Source: Macrosoma leucophasiata (Eukaryota; Arthropoda; Insecta; Lepidoptera; Hedylidae). Taken from it: DNA of 64,000 bases. The stretch is taken from assembly GCA_036365455.1 (NCBI GenBank), contig JAWQUS010000022.1, forward strand, positions 1,364,001 to 1,428,000, in the 5' to 3' direction. Positions 19,583 to 29,211 of this stretch are shown here, in pieces (position 1 is the first letter of the stretch; every line of letters starts with the position of its first letter). A program made the translations under genes and the position numbers. Below the pieces are notes generated by a model, which was not told the origin of the DNA, did no database searches, and worked only from the letters and a program-made list of their open reading frames with translations.

Positions 19583-19811
19583 AGAAGTGATGACTGCAGC
19601 CTATAGACACCCAGAAACCAGGGGTCAAAATACAGATGTGTTGTCACCCCTGAGACCTAAGTTGTTATGTCTCTGTGATAGTTATTACGGGGCCGTACAT
19701 TACCATCTAACCGGAACACGATAGTACTGAACACTACCATTTGACGGCAGATAGAGTAAGTAATGCGGTGGTGCCTACGCTCTCGAGCTCCTTGGCTTCG
19801 GAACTCTAACT
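19583..19811 (-). mobile_element. SINE-A divergent subfamily (A'), reverse
   Basis: Directly follows another reverse SINE-A. It has subfamily features (GATAGTTATTACGGGGCCG, CTACGCTCTCGAGCTCC) shared with copies at 34455-34672, 51868-53418 and 63682-63919. Confidence 0.75.
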
Positions 19812-20100
19812 TCACGCCTGTAATCCCCGAAAGGGTAAGCAGAGGAAAATACATGCATTCAAGTATACATGCAAACACCCACGACTCGCCGGTTACGTTA
19901 GGCCCATGTAACATGTGGCGATCCTGTTGACATCTCCGGGCACATTACCAAACTCCGTGGTATTGGGAAACTTCCAGAAAATGTAAAAATCTCAATAGAA
20001 CTAGAGGCAAAGGATTTTAAGCCGTTATCTCTGATAGCCCCCTACCCGGGAATCGAACCCAGGACCCCAGCGTAGTAGTAGTGGCCTGCTGTGGCCATTA
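19803..20100 (-). mobile_element. SINE-H, reverse
   Basis: CTTCACGCCTGTAATCCCCG to GAATCGAACCCAGGACCCC and GTAGTAGTAGTGGCCTGC. Near complete. Confidence 0.8.
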
Positions 20101-20104
20101 GGAT

Positions 20105-20220
20105 ATCAATGTAGAAGAAGCACGGGAGGTGTGTCAGGACTGGGATATCTGGCGCTTTACACTCTCTGCCTACCCCGTAAGGGACTTGGCGTGGTGATAC
20201 TCGTATATACATACATACAT
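20105..20220 (+). mobile_element. LINE-2 3' end, forward
   Basis: GTCAGGACTGGGATATCTGG, CTCTCTGCCTACCCCGTAAG, GGACTTGGCGTGGTGATA and a (TACA)n tail. It abuts the reversed SINE-H whose tail it resembles. Confidence 0.75.
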
Positions 20221-20426
20221 CATTGTAAGCGATATGCTATTTACCTTTCATGACAAAAAGCTATTGATGGTGAAAGTATGGTGACCTTGAAAACCTGTTA
20301 TAGAAAGTGTAGGGTTGCTATCTGCAAAAATAAAAGCAGGCCAAGTGCGTGTCGCGACAGACGAAATGTAGGGTTCCGTTATATAAGCATTTTTTTTAAG
20401 TTACGATGGCAAACTAGAATGCTTTT

Positions 20427-20678
20427 ACTGGTGGTAGAGCTCCAGTGACGGAGCTCGCGGGCGTAGGCAATAATGCTAGTGTTCAGCACTATCGTATTCC
20501 GGTCAGTTAGCAACGTATAGCACTGTAATTTCCAGCACGGAGGCATAACACCTTAGGCCTCAGAAGTGGTAACGCATGTGCATTTTGACCTTGGTCTTCG
20601 TGTGGGTGTCTATAGGCTGCAGTCATCACTTAACATCAATGTGAACTGAAAGCTTGTTTACCACTTCCATTACATACC
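20427..20678 (+). mobile_element. SINE-A with internal deletion
   Basis: ACTGGTGGTAGAGCTCCAGT; the CACCACCGCATTACC segment is missing; ends CTTCCATTACAT. Confidence 0.8.
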
Positions 20679-20693
20679 TTAACGGTAGTATAA

Positions 20694-20852
20694 AAAATAA
20701 AATAATAAAAATAAAATTGTTTATTCATAAAATAGATCACAAAGAAGATATACATGAAATTTCTTAACTATATAAAATAAGGGATGGTTTGTATTCGTAC
20801 CTGAACTAGGTTGAACCTGTGTTTCAGGCGGTATGCAGTATGGAGATTAAAC
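20694..20852 (-). mobile_element. LINE-type 3' end, reverse
   Basis: AAAATAATAAAAATAAAATTG followed by TTTATTCATAAAATAGATC reads on the minus strand as a 3' UTR ending in an A-rich simple tail. Tentative. Confidence 0.35.
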
Positions 20853-20866
20853 AATTACAAATATTG

Positions 20867-21048
20867 TAGAAATTAAACTTGCGGATTTTCTCGCGTATAC
20901 AACACTCCCAAACTTCTTCTTACACCTGACGTTTCGGTCGCTATCCAGCTACCGTGGTCAGTCTGCCCGAAAAAAGAAGTCTGTCTGAGAAAATCCGCAA
21001 GTTTAATTTCTACAATGTATGAAGCTCGCGAAATCCTACGAAAACGTT
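20867..21048. mobile_element. Penelope-like element (PLE) terminal foldback, copy 1
   Basis: The left arm TAGAAATTAAACTTGCGGAT and right arm ATCCGCAAGTTTAATTTCTA pair over 26 bp. Between them is ACGTTTCGGTCGCTATCCAG / CTACCGTGG; after the right arm come ATGAAGCTCGCGAAATCC and ACGAAAACGTT. Flanked by the 14-bp duplication AATTACAAATATTG (20853-20866, 21049-21062). The PLE call rests on matching sequence attached to a PLE C-terminus at 24.6-25.7 kb. Confidence 0.75.
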
Positions 21049-21287
21049 AATTACAAATATTGCTTCCAATAACAATAAATTCAATAAAATGTGTATTTGT
21101 TATTAAAAAAATTTCACAGCGATTTATGCATTTGATATACATTCAATTATTTATTTTTTTGTTATCTGTACCATTATTTAAATTTAACTGCTATTTATGT
21201 ATTTAAGTATTATTTTATTAAGTTAACTTATAAATTTACTTTTGATAAGTAATTTACAGTTAAAGCTGTAAAAGCTTAAAAACGTAA

Positions 21288-21465
21288 CTTCACGCCTGTA
21301 ATCCCCGAAGGGATAAGCAGAGGTAAATGAATGGATTCAAGCAAACCCACGATTCGCCGGTTACGTTTTGGACCATGTAACAGGTGGCGAATCTATTGAT
21401 ATGTCCGGGCATATTACCAAACACCGAGCTATTGGGAAACTTCCAGAAAATTGAAAAATACCATT
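21288..21465 (-). mobile_element. SINE-H, reverse, head missing
   Basis: CTTCACGCCTGTAATCCCCG to TGGGAAACTTCCAGAAAATT. Confidence 0.75.
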
Positions 21466-21939
21466 TTTACACCCTTGTCATCAATACATGTAATGAGACA
21501 GTAAAAATCGAGTGTTTGTACATTAAATAGACAAAAATTAAAGAAAAAAACTTTTTTCTTTTTACCTTTTTGGGTTCTTGTGCGCTCCCGAAGAGGCATA
21601 ATTTTTTGGATACACACAACTAAAGTTCTTGCTAATGCATACAAGCAACTTTATTGTAGTTTTTGGTCTGGTCGCGCATTTCTTTCTTTTTTTTTCAAGT
21701 TTTGTTAAATAATTTTAATGATTTCATGATGAATATTGTAAAATTGTTGAACGATTTCTTTTCTACTCTTTAAAGAAACCAAAAAAACAATTTTAGGAAT
21801 TTTTGTCTGTCTGTCTGTCTGTGTGGTACGTTATAAATTGGATAGACGAAAGTGACCCAACACGCACTTGACCGTTTTTAATTAACTTAAATTTTGATAG
21901 ACTGTAGTCAGCTATCATCAAATACTACGAGTACTATCA
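21466..21939. other. No clear feature; repeat-T debris near the end
   Basis: Contains a (TGTC)n run at about 21806-21824 and ACACGCACTTGACCGTTTTT, both typical of repeat T edges. A reverse open frame at 21429-21644 shows nothing recognisable. Confidence 0.4.
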
Positions 21940-22217
21940 AGTGGTGGTATAGCTCCAGTGCTCGGAGCTCGCGGGCGAAGGAACCACCGCATTACCTAAT
22001 ATTCTTGCCGCTAAATGGTAGTGTTCAGCGCTATCGTGTTCCGGTCAGGTGGTAATGTACGGCCCTGTAATTTCCGGCACAGAGGCATAACACCTTAGGC
22101 CTCAGGAGTGGTAACGCATCTGCATTTTTACCTTGGTCTTTGTAAGGTTTCTATAGGTTGCAGTCATCACTTAACATCAATGTGAACTTGTTTGCCACTT
22201 CCACTACATAAAAAAAA
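21940..22217 (+). mobile_element. SINE-A
   Basis: GTGGTGGTATAGCTCCAGTG to CCACTACATAAAAAAA. Confidence 0.8.
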
Positions 22218-22405
22218 TCGTCAATGTATACTCGAAAAAACACTTTTCAAGATGGAATCTATTTCTTTGACGCAATTTTATCAATATCCCTACATCGGTT
22301 TGAGTGAAAGCTGCTTGAGATTGTTCCGGTTAGATAGTTAAGTATGACGGTATGACCTTGTTATTACTGGCATAGATGTACGAGAAAAGTCCTGTACGCT
22401 TAGTA

Positions 22406-22690
22406 CTTTTTTTATGTAATGGAAGTGGCAAACTAGCATGCAGTTCACATTGATGTTAAGTGATGACTGCAGCCTATAGACACCCACACAAAGACCAAGG
22501 TCAAAATGCAGATGCGTTACCACTCTTGAGGCCTAAGGTGTTATGCCTCTGTGCCGGAAATTACAGGGCCGTACATTACAACCTGACCGGAATACGATAG
22601 TGCTGAACACTACCATTTAGCGACAAGTATATTAGGTAATGCGGTGGTGCCTTCGCCCGCGAGCTCCGTCACTGGAGCTCTACCACCGGT
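22406..22690 (-). mobile_element. SINE-A, reverse, full-length
   Basis: Poly-T, GTAATGGAAGTGGCAAACTA, ending GGAGCTCTACCACC. Confidence 0.85.
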
Positions 22691-22751
22691 AAACTTTTTA
22701 CGGGTGTTAATAACTTAGGAGGTATTATTTGAATGTTATTTTTTAATCTAT

Positions 22752-23333
22752 AATAAAGAAGCGCGCATTGCCCCGCGGCTGGTATAGACCGTAAGCGATT
22801 GTAGAAATTAAACTTGCGGATTTTCTCGCGTATACAACACTCCCAAACTTCTTCATACACCCGACGTCAGTCAGCCCGTCAGCCCAGTCAGCCCGTGACC
22901 ACGGTAGCTGGAAAGCGACCGAAACGTCGGGTGTATGAAGAAGTTTGGGAGTGTTGTATACGCGAGAAAATCCGCAAGTTTAATTTCTACAATGTATGAA
23001 GCTCGCGAAAACCTACGAAAACGTTATCGTAAGCGATCTTCTCGGTTAAGCGATACGGGCGCGGTCGGGTGTGTGATGGGTGACCGCTAGTGGAAAATTA
23101 AAATGCGCGTTTCCGTGCTTCAGAGGGCACGTTAAGCAGTCGTTTAACCTTGTCGGAGGCCTTATGGGCGGTTTGAAAACATCCGGCAGCGGGTTGGCGG
23201 GTTGGCCACTAACCCGTATCTCCACCAACCCGCATTGGCGTAGCGTGGTGGAGTAAGCTCCAGGCCTCCCCTCAAGAAGGGGAGAGACTCGTGCTCAGCA
23301 GTGGGACGTATAATGGGTTGCCATTATTATCTA
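22752..23333 (+). mobile_element. SINE-D (5S-derived), split by a PLE foldback
   Basis: GAAGCGCGCATTGCCCCGCG starts the head; the element is broken at CGTAAGCGAT. After the PLE it continues TCTCGGTTAAGCGATACGGG, GATGGGTGACCGCTAGTGG, body, and the RTE-like CAGCAGTGGGACGTATAATG with an ATT tail. Confidence 0.85.
22800..23027. mobile_element. PLE terminal foldback, copy 2
   Basis: The left arm (TGTAGAAATTAAACTTGCGG ... ACACCCGACG) is the reverse complement of 22925-23001 over roughly 68 bp. The loop includes GTGACCACGGTAGCTGGAAA. The right side extends to ATGAAGCTCGCGAAAACC. Flanked by CGTAAGCGAT (22790-22799, 23028-23037), a 10-bp duplication of SINE-D. Confidence 0.8.
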
Positions 23334-23334
23334 T

Positions 23335-23590
23335 ATATATAAAAATGCAACCCGTTTTCCTTGGTCACGGCGTCACGCGTGAATGGCTGGACCGATTTGG
23401 CTAATATTGATTTTGAATGATTTTTGGAAGTCCAGGGAATGTTTAAAAGGTAAGATAATATGAATAAATTGAAGGGAAATAGTAAATACCACCATTTCAT
23501 TTTCCCATACAAATAGTCCGTATCTATCAAACCATGGACACATGTCATATTTTCATTCTGAGGCAATACGAAGTTCGCCGGGTCAGCTAG
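23335..23590 (+). mobile_element. Helitron-like M
   Basis: TATATATAAAAATGCAACCC to TTCGCCGGGTCAGCTAG. It begins directly after the SINE-D tail. Confidence 0.5.
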
Positions 23591-23687
23591 TTATTCATAT
23601 ATTTAAAGAGCTTAGTCGCCATTACGACTACGCCGCTCTGTTAGGAATACAATTATTAAATAAAATAGTATCTAAGATTATAAAACT

Positions 23688-23957
23688 GCCTCAGTAGACT
23701 AGTGGTAGCAGTCCACTACTACTACGCTGGGTCGTGGGTTCAATTCCCGGGTCGGGGGATATTAGAGATAACGGTGTAAATCCTTTATTTGTAGTTCTAT
23801 ATTCTCTTTCATTTTCTGTAAGTTTCCCAGTACCTCGAAGTTTGGTAATGTGTCCGCAGATTTCAACAGACTCGCCACCTGTTACATGGGCCTAAACGTA
23901 ACCGGCGAATCGTGGGTGTTTGCATGTATGATTGAATGCTTAGGCGTGAAGTCACGT
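23688..23957 (+). mobile_element. SINE-H, shortened tail
   Basis: CTGCCTCAGTAGACTAGTGG head, GGGTTCAATTCCCGGGTC B box, ending GCTTAGGCGTGAAGTCACGT. Part of the tail before GGCGTGAAG is deleted. Confidence 0.8.
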
Positions 23958-24011
23958 AAAATTATAAACTTATCAATAATTATCGTTCGGGCTTCCACAT
24001 CGAATTTATAT

Positions 24012-24309
24012 GGTTGTAGAGGTATAGAGCTCCATAGACGGAGCTCGCGGGCGTAGGCATCACCACATTACCTAATTAATATTCTTGCCGCTAAATGGTA
24101 GCGTTCAGCACTATCGTGTTCAGATCAGGTGGTAATGTACGGCCCTGTAATTTCCGGCACAGAGGCATAACACATTAGGCCGCCGGTGTGTAACGCATCT
24201 GCATTTTGACCTTGGTCTTTGTGTGAGTGTCTATAGGCTGCAGTCATCACTTAACATCAATGTGAACTGCTGCATGCTTGTTTGCAACTTTCATTACATT
24301 AAAAAAAAA
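24012..24309 (+). mobile_element. SINE-A
   Basis: GGTTGTAGAGGTATAGAGCT to TTTCATTACATT plus poly-A. Confidence 0.8.
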
Positions 24310-24511
24310 CTATTTATATATGTTTTTACTTTTACTGTTTGTCGTAGTTACTCACTCTAAATAATTTGTGTTTTCTAGACGTTTTGAAAATATCTGTAAA
24401 GATCCATTCGAAATAAAAATATTTTCTTTCTTGCAACCAGCTGTCAAGAAAAATAATAACGTTTTCGTAGGTTTTCGCGAGCTTCATACATTGTAGATTT
24501 TTTTTTTTTTA

Positions 24512-24798
24512 CGGATTCACGCAAAAGTTACTAACCGTATCTCGTGGTTTGCAGATTTACTAGTTTGAGATTTCAATTTTGATATAATGGGATCCCAATT
24601 CGTCGACAAACGCCAACCATCCTCTCTATTGAAATTTGGATGCTTTTTAATCTCAATAGCCTCTCTGACCTTCCGTGGAATAGGACGATTTTCTTTTGAT
24701 ATTATCGAATTGGGATCCCATTATATCCAAATTGAAATCGCAAAACTAGTAAATCTGCAAAACCACGAGATACGGTTAGTAACTTTTGCGTGAATCCG
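24512..24798. repeat. 91-93-bp inverted repeat around a PLE coding loop
   Basis: Arm 1 (24512-24602, from CGGATTCACGCAAAAGTTAC) is the reverse complement of arm 2 (24706-24798) with a few differences. The 103-nt loop is the PLE coding block. Confidence 0.85.
24520..24720 (-). pseudogene. PLE reverse transcriptase/GIY-YIG ORF, C-terminal remnant
   Basis: The minus-strand frame reads RPIPRKVREAIEIKKH, then NFNREDGWRLSTNWDP and a short end finishing IRLVTFA and a stop at about 24523-24525. An 'REAIEI.KH...NREDGW.LS..W.P' ending is characteristic of the region just after the GIY-YIG endonuclease of Penelope-like proteins. RT and nuclease cores are absent. The plus strand repeats the last codons (NWDPIISKLKSQN, then stop) in the inverted copy. 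Confidence 0.75.
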
Positions 24799-24854
24799 GA
24801 CCGTTATGCCAGACGTCTCAGAAACAGGTGGCGCTAGCATGATATGGCAACGTA

Positions 24855-25488
24855 TGTATGTATGTATGTATCTTCACGCCAGGTCCCTAACGGGGTAGGC
24901 AGAGAGTGTAGAGCGCCAGACATCCCGGTTCTGACAAACCTCTCGTGCCTCGTCTACCTTCATCATTCTCTTCATACATGCACGCCGATTCCTAAGACTT
25001 TTGACCCCACCATCAGACAGAACTCGACCTATTTGGTCATGGTAGGTCAGCCTTGGTCTTCCTGGGCCTCTGCAACCATCCACATTCGCATTGTATATCT
25101 GTTTAGTCATTCGCTCATTCGACATTCTTTCTATATGCCCGAACCATCGGAGCATGCCTTTTTTCATTTTTACATCGATACTATCATTCACACAAAGTCT
25201 CTTTCTTACATCTTCATTTCTAACGCGATCGGTGAGTGATACACCGCAGATCTTGCGCAAAGATCTCATCTCGACCGCGTTCAACTTACTTTCATGCTCT
25301 TTCCTGCATACCCAGCTCTCGCTTCCATATAAAAGCGTTGGAGTAAGTACAGCATTATGTACGGCTAGTCGAGCCCGCTGGCTGAGATGTTTAGATTCTA
25401 GCAGCTTACCCAACGCTCCATTCACGCAATTCCCAGCAAGCACTCTTCTTTCTATGTCAGTGGTGTACCTACCATCCTTGCTAATGCC
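24855..25488 (-). mobile_element. LINE-2, 5'-truncated copy with target duplication
   Basis: 634 bp ending in a (TATG)n tail at the left, flanked by ATGGCAACGTA (24844-24854, 25489-25499). Inserted in the 3' region of the PLE. The other LINE-2 pieces (10757, 14393, 20105, 62818) are shorter or more decayed. Confidence 0.9.
24874..25488 (-). pseudogene. Non-LTR retrotransposon pol, C-terminal ~205 residues, intact frame
   Basis: Open on the minus strand from the insertion edge (…DIERRVLAGNCVNG) to the stop near 24874. Motifs in order: LTPTLLYGSESWVCRKEHE, KLNAVEMRSLRKICGVSL, KKGMLRWFGHIERM, RGPGRPRLTYHDQIG, RRACMKRMMKVDEAREVCQ and WRSTLSAYPVRDLA. This is the region downstream of the RT domain in LINE proteins, organised like the RTE tail but different in sequence. 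The clade is not assigned. No frameshift is visible in this copy, suggesting recent insertion, but RT and endonuclease are missing. Confidence 0.85.
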
Positions 25489-25865
25489 ATGGCAACGTAG
25501 TTTTCAGTAATTCCTCGATAGATGGCGCCACTAGTAGTTTACATCGCACTAGGGTTGTGTTCTGTCTCAGCTAAATAAGTCCCGTGACCACGGTAGCTGG
25601 AAAGCGACCGAAACGTCGGGTGTATGAAGAAGTTTGAGAGTGTTGTATACGCGAGAAAATCCGAAGTATAATTTCTACAAAGAAAAATAATTTAACAATT
25701 CGCACCTTTAGAATTGAAGTGGAATATCTCAAAAAATTAAGAATAATACATCAAACGATTTAAAAACATGTAATCTCAAATCACCTAATAATTTATAAAT
25801 CATTTGATAGATTACATGTTAAACTATTAATAACTTCTATTAAATTATTAATAATTTGATAGACT

Positions 25866-26011
25866 CACCGCCTTATTCATAAACGTATTTTAGCTAAAGT
25901 GTTGCTTATCTCTCCTTTGTCTTTATCTATCCTGCACATTTGTCAATGCAACTGACAAAGACAAAGCATTCTATAGCTAAAACGTGTATAATGTACGAAT
26001 AAGGGGGTAAA
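25866..26011. mobile_element. MITE-L, copy 3
   Basis: CCGCCTTATTCATAAACGTA to GTACGAATAAGGGGGT. Interior reversed relative to copies 1 and 2. Confidence 0.65.
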
Positions 26012-26450
26012 TGTTTATAGAAGTCAATATCTTAATATTTTGAGATATGCCACTTCAATTCTAAAGGTTCGAAATATTTTGATGCAACACTGCCATTGTA
26101 GCACTTGTTGCCTTGTTGCATATAATGACAGTGAAAATGAAATCCAGTATGACGCGAGATGTGATAGTGAGAGGGAAAGTGGTATGGTCCGGTGATGTTG
26201 ACCCCGTAACAACTGTGGGTACATTGTTTGCTCAAACGAAACAAGTTTCATATTAAACATCTTCAACAACACTTGTTTTGGGCACGCACCATGACGAGTG
26301 GCATTCCATTAAGGTATATGGAAGGCGAGACGGCCTTTAGAAGGCGTTTATTTACCGCATAGCCGAATAACTCACAAAAAACAAAAACAATCAAGTTGAA
26401 AAAACACAAAGGAATAATTCTATATAGTAATATACAGTAATACCACAAGT
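26012..26450. other. No feature recognised
   Basis: Contains overlapping reverse frames of 70-82 residues without known motifs. No strong second copy elsewhere in the window. Confidence 0.4.
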
Positions 26451-26812
26451 GAAGCGCGCATGGTCCAGCGGCTGGTGTAGATCGTAAGCGATCTACTCGG
26501 TTAAGCACTACGGGCGCGGTCGGGTAGTGTGGGTGACTGCTAGTGGCAAATAAAATGCGCGTTTCCGTGCTTCGGAGGGGAAGTTAAGCTGTCGGTCCCG
26601 GTTGCTATCGATAGATAGCAGTCGTTAAACCTTGTTGGAGGCGTTATGGACGGTTTGAAAACATACGACAGCAGGTTGGCCACTAACCCACCCACCTCCA
26701 CCAATCCGCATTGGAGCAGCGTGGTGGAGTAAGCTCCAGGCCTCCCTCCAAAAAGGGGAGAGACTCGTGCCCAGCAGTGGGACGTATTCACGGGTTGCCA
26801 TTATTATTATTT
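26451..26812 (+). mobile_element. SINE-D (5S rRNA-derived), complete
   Basis: Head GAAGCGCGCATGGTCCAGCG, then the 5S-like block at about 26490-26545 (GATCTACTCGGTTAAGCACT, CGGGCGCGGTCGGGTAGTG, GGGTGACTGC). Body with GGTCCCGGTTGCTATCGATA and GCGTGGTGGAGTAAGCTCCA. The end GTGCCCAGCAGTGGGACGTA is RTE-like, with a GCCATTATTATT tail. In animal 5S rRNA the matching segments are box A (AAGTTAAGCA), the intermediate element and box C (GGATGGGTGACCGC), the TFIIIA promoter parts. Confidence 0.8.
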
Positions 26813-26864
26813 ATATATTTAAAGAGCTTGGAAACAAGTTTCATATAGAAACAAAAACAATCAG

Positions 26865-27211
26865 TCTCGCCTGAAGTCAAATTTTTCTTTCCATTTTTCT
26901 TTAAATAAAATAAATTTCACAAGCATGTGTTAATGCGAAATAATATAAAACAATTATTAAGGGTAAAAGCGACTTCTTTACGATATTCAATAAACTGCAA
27001 AGTCTATTATATCGGTTGCCTAACTAGCATAGTTGGCAATAGATGGCGCTGCTGCTACCATAAAGCAATGCAATAAATGCGAAGGAAAGATTTGTCAAAT
27101 CGGGCAGGACTTCAGTAGCTCAATTGGAAGAGCGGCTGGACTAGATTCCCAGTAGGCCGCGAGTTCGAGTCTCGCCTGAAGTCAATTTTTTCTTTCCGTT
27201 TTTCTTTAAAT
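26865..27211 (+). mobile_element. Repeat F, direct partial dimer
   Basis: Starts within the T arm of one tRNA-like segment (TCTCGCCTGAAGTC), runs through the tail and linker (ATAGATGGCGCTGCTGC), a complete tRNA-like 27108-27183 and a short tail. Flanked by AAAAACAATCAG (26853-26864, 27212-27223). The start point differs from the other copies. Confidence 0.75.
27108..27183 (+). tRNA. tRNA-like cloverleaf in repeat F
   Basis: 76 nt with fully paired acceptor GACTTCA/TGAAGTC and a near-perfect B box (GAGTTCGAGTCTC). Part of the mobile repeat. Confidence 0.6.
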
Positions 27212-27224
27212 AAAAACAATCAGA

Positions 27225-27292
27225 TTGAAAATTTGTCATAATGCCATGTAACATGTTTATGCAAATAAAAGTGAAATTGAAATTGAAAAAAC
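27225..27292 (+). mobile_element. LINE-type 3' tail
   Basis: CATGTAACATGTTTATGC, AAATAAAAGTG and GAAATTGAAATTG: AATAAA with a (GAAATT)n tail. Confidence 0.4.
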
Positions 27293-27326
27293 ATTAATAA
27301 TTTTAAAACAATAACATTACAAAAAT

Positions 27327-27372
27327 AATGCTTGTTTACCACTTCCATTACATAAAAAAAAAAAAAAAAAAA
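27327..27372 (+). mobile_element. SINE-A 3' end only
   Basis: AATGCTTGTTTACCACTTCC plus a long poly-A. Confidence 0.75.
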
Positions 27373-27424
27373 GCACAAAACTGGTGGATCAGAGTATCAA
27401 CTCAAGACTCAAGTATATCGTTGG

Positions 27425-27716
27425 ATAGGTCTTTCAAAAGTGTTAGGGGTGTGCGCGGGGTAAAGTCGTTAGAGTCAAGTGTTCCCCTTCTACCAACTAA
27501 ACGGTTGTTGTTAGAAATTCGAACTTTACGGCAATAATAACATATAACGAAATTAAACGAAAAACTATCATATAATAATTTGCGATTAATAGTCGACCAA
27601 ATATTATACTCGAAATTTTAGAACAACTTTATATAAAATATTTATTTCTTCTTTTCATTGCATTAATCAAACCTAAGAACTACGGAACGGTCCGACACGC
27701 ACTTGACCGGTTTTTT
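27425..27716 (-). repeat. Repeat T, reverse piece
   Basis: AACTAAACGGTTGTTGTTAG, AATTCGAACTTTACGGCAAT, then CTACGGAACGGTCCGACACG and CACTTGACCGG. Mirrors 17165-17740 without the SINE-H, confirming that SINE-H inserted there. Confidence 0.55.
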
Positions 27717-28003
27717 TTACGTAACTTCACGCCTGTAATCCCCGAAGGGGTAGGCAGAGGTAAATGCATGCATTCAAGCATACATGCAAACACCCACGAT
27801 TCGCCGGTTACATCCTGTTGACATCTCCGGGCACATTACCAAACTTTGAGGTACTGGGAAATTTCCAGAAAATGGAAAAATCCCAATAGAACCAGAGATA
27901 AAGGACTTTACACCATTATCTCTGATAACCCCCTACCCGGGAATCGAACCCAGGACCTCAGCGTAGTAGTAGTGGCCTGCTACCACTAGGCTACCGAGGC
28001 AGT
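27717..28003 (-). mobile_element. SINE-H, reverse, near complete
   Basis: CTTCACGCCTGTAATCCCCG to GAATCGAACCCAGGACCTC and CTACCGAGGCAG. A middle piece around GTTTTGGCCCATG is missing. Confidence 0.8.
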
Positions 28004-28133
28004 TTCTTTTTAATGTTATGGAAGTGGCAAACAAGCGTGCAGTTCACATTGATGTTAAGTGATGACTACAGTCTATAGACACAAAGACCAAGGTCAAAAT
28101 GCATACTTTACCACTCCTGAGGCCCAAGGTGTA
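28004..28133 (-). mobile_element. SINE-A, reverse, truncated
   Basis: TTAATGTTATGGAAGTGGCA to CTGAGGCCCAAGGTGT. It abuts SINE-H. Confidence 0.75.
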
Positions 28134-28349
28134 ATAATCCAATAGATTTGTTTTATTGAAGTAATCATGGTATGAATCACAATAAACGATAGTATTTCTC
28201 AACATCTCGTGCTTCAGAATGGTTATGAGATATAGAAAAACACCGAGGCTATGCAATTTTCCCAACTAGACAACCTAGGCCTTGACTAGTCTAAGAATTG
28301 TAGCTGTCACGCAAAATTTCCTACTAATAAATAAACAACAATGGAAAAA

Positions 28350-28672
28350 TCTAGATTTTTTTTTTAGTATTATGACATCTCTATTATACATATTGCCAGT
28401 GTCGAGTAAGTTGATATTTCGTATTCGCAAGCAGCGTAAAAGTAAGTCAGTCGGTCAATTATAAGTCAGTCAGTCAGAGTTTTGGAGGCAAACTGAAAAG
28501 CCGTGTTTTCGCAATGTTATTCTATTTCACTATACACGGGCACTGTAATAAACCTGTATCAAACAAAATGCCACCAACTTTATTTAATATAACTCAAAAA
28601 TACACCAAGAAAATGAAATAAAATAAGAGCACCACACGCCTCTTTCGAGGTTCTCGCCACATCTCTCTAGAT
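28350..28672 (-). mobile_element. Repeat B, reverse
   Basis: Poly-T, ATTATGACATCTCTATTATA, TTGCCAGTGTCGAGTAAG, ending CACACGCCTCTTTCGAGG and TTCTCGCCA. Confidence 0.75.
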
Positions 28673-28766
28673 GAATTTATTTTTAACCGAGTTCAAAAAA
28701 CGAGAAGGTTCTCAATTCGGTCGGTATATATATTTTTTATTTTTTATACTATGTTTTTTTAAATAC

Positions 28767-29015
28767 CAGCTGACCCGGCAAACTTCGTATTGCTTCACAA
28801 TGAAATAATGTGTCAAAGATTTGATAGACACGGACCATTTGTATGGAAAAATTAAATTGTGGTTTTTACTATTTCTCTTCAATTTCTTCATATTTTCTTA
28901 CCCTTTAAACCTTCCCTGGACTTCCAAAAATCATTCAAAACCAAAATTAGCCAAATCGGTAGAGCCGTTCTCGAGTTTTAGCGAGACTAACGAACAGCAA
29001 TTGATATATATATAT
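28767..29015 (-). mobile_element. Helitron-like M, reverse
   Basis: CAGCTGACCCGGCAAACTTC to TAACGAACAGCAATTGATAT, followed by a short (AT)n run at 29003-29024. Confidence 0.5.
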
Positions 29016-29024
29016 ATATATATA

Positions 29025-29211
29025 TCTATAATATAAAAATAAGTCGGTTTTTCCTTCCTGACGCTATAACTCCAGAACGCACCAACCGATTTCCACGGTT
29101 TTGCATTCGTTGGAAAGGTCTCGGGCTCCGTGAGGCTTATAACAAAGAAAATTCTGGAAAAAATATTTATAAAACGACATCAACGCGGGCGAAGCCGCGG
29201 GCAACAGCTAG
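29025..29211 (+). mobile_element. Helitron-like short element
   Basis: TCTATAATATAAAAATAAGT start, TATAACTCCAGAACGCACC inside, and GCGGGCGAAGCCGCGGGCAA then CAGCTAG. GCGG/CCGC can form a hairpin just before the CTAG end, the position expected for a Helitron 3' hairpin. Followed by (GATA)n. Confidence 0.5.

Larger units (their letters stand above)
24462..25680. mobile_element. Penelope-like element, inverted 3' fragments
   Basis: The left side (24462-24705) reads on the minus strand: end of the ORF, short gap, then the terminal AATGTATGAAGCTCGCG. The right side (24706-25680) reads on the plus strand: same ORF end, 3' region (broken by LINE-2 at 24855-25488), then GTGACCACGGTAGCTGGAAA, GCGACCGAAACGTCGGG and the AAGTTT-like arm to 25680. 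The two halves are head-to-head copies of one PLE 3' end. Confidence 0.75.

Noticed and set aside
22860..22925. Functional hammerhead ribozyme in the PLE terminal core
   Set aside because: PLE terminal repeats often hold hammerhead motifs and a CGAAAC box is present, but I could not find the matching CUGAUGA box at a plausible distance. A covariance-model scan would settle it.
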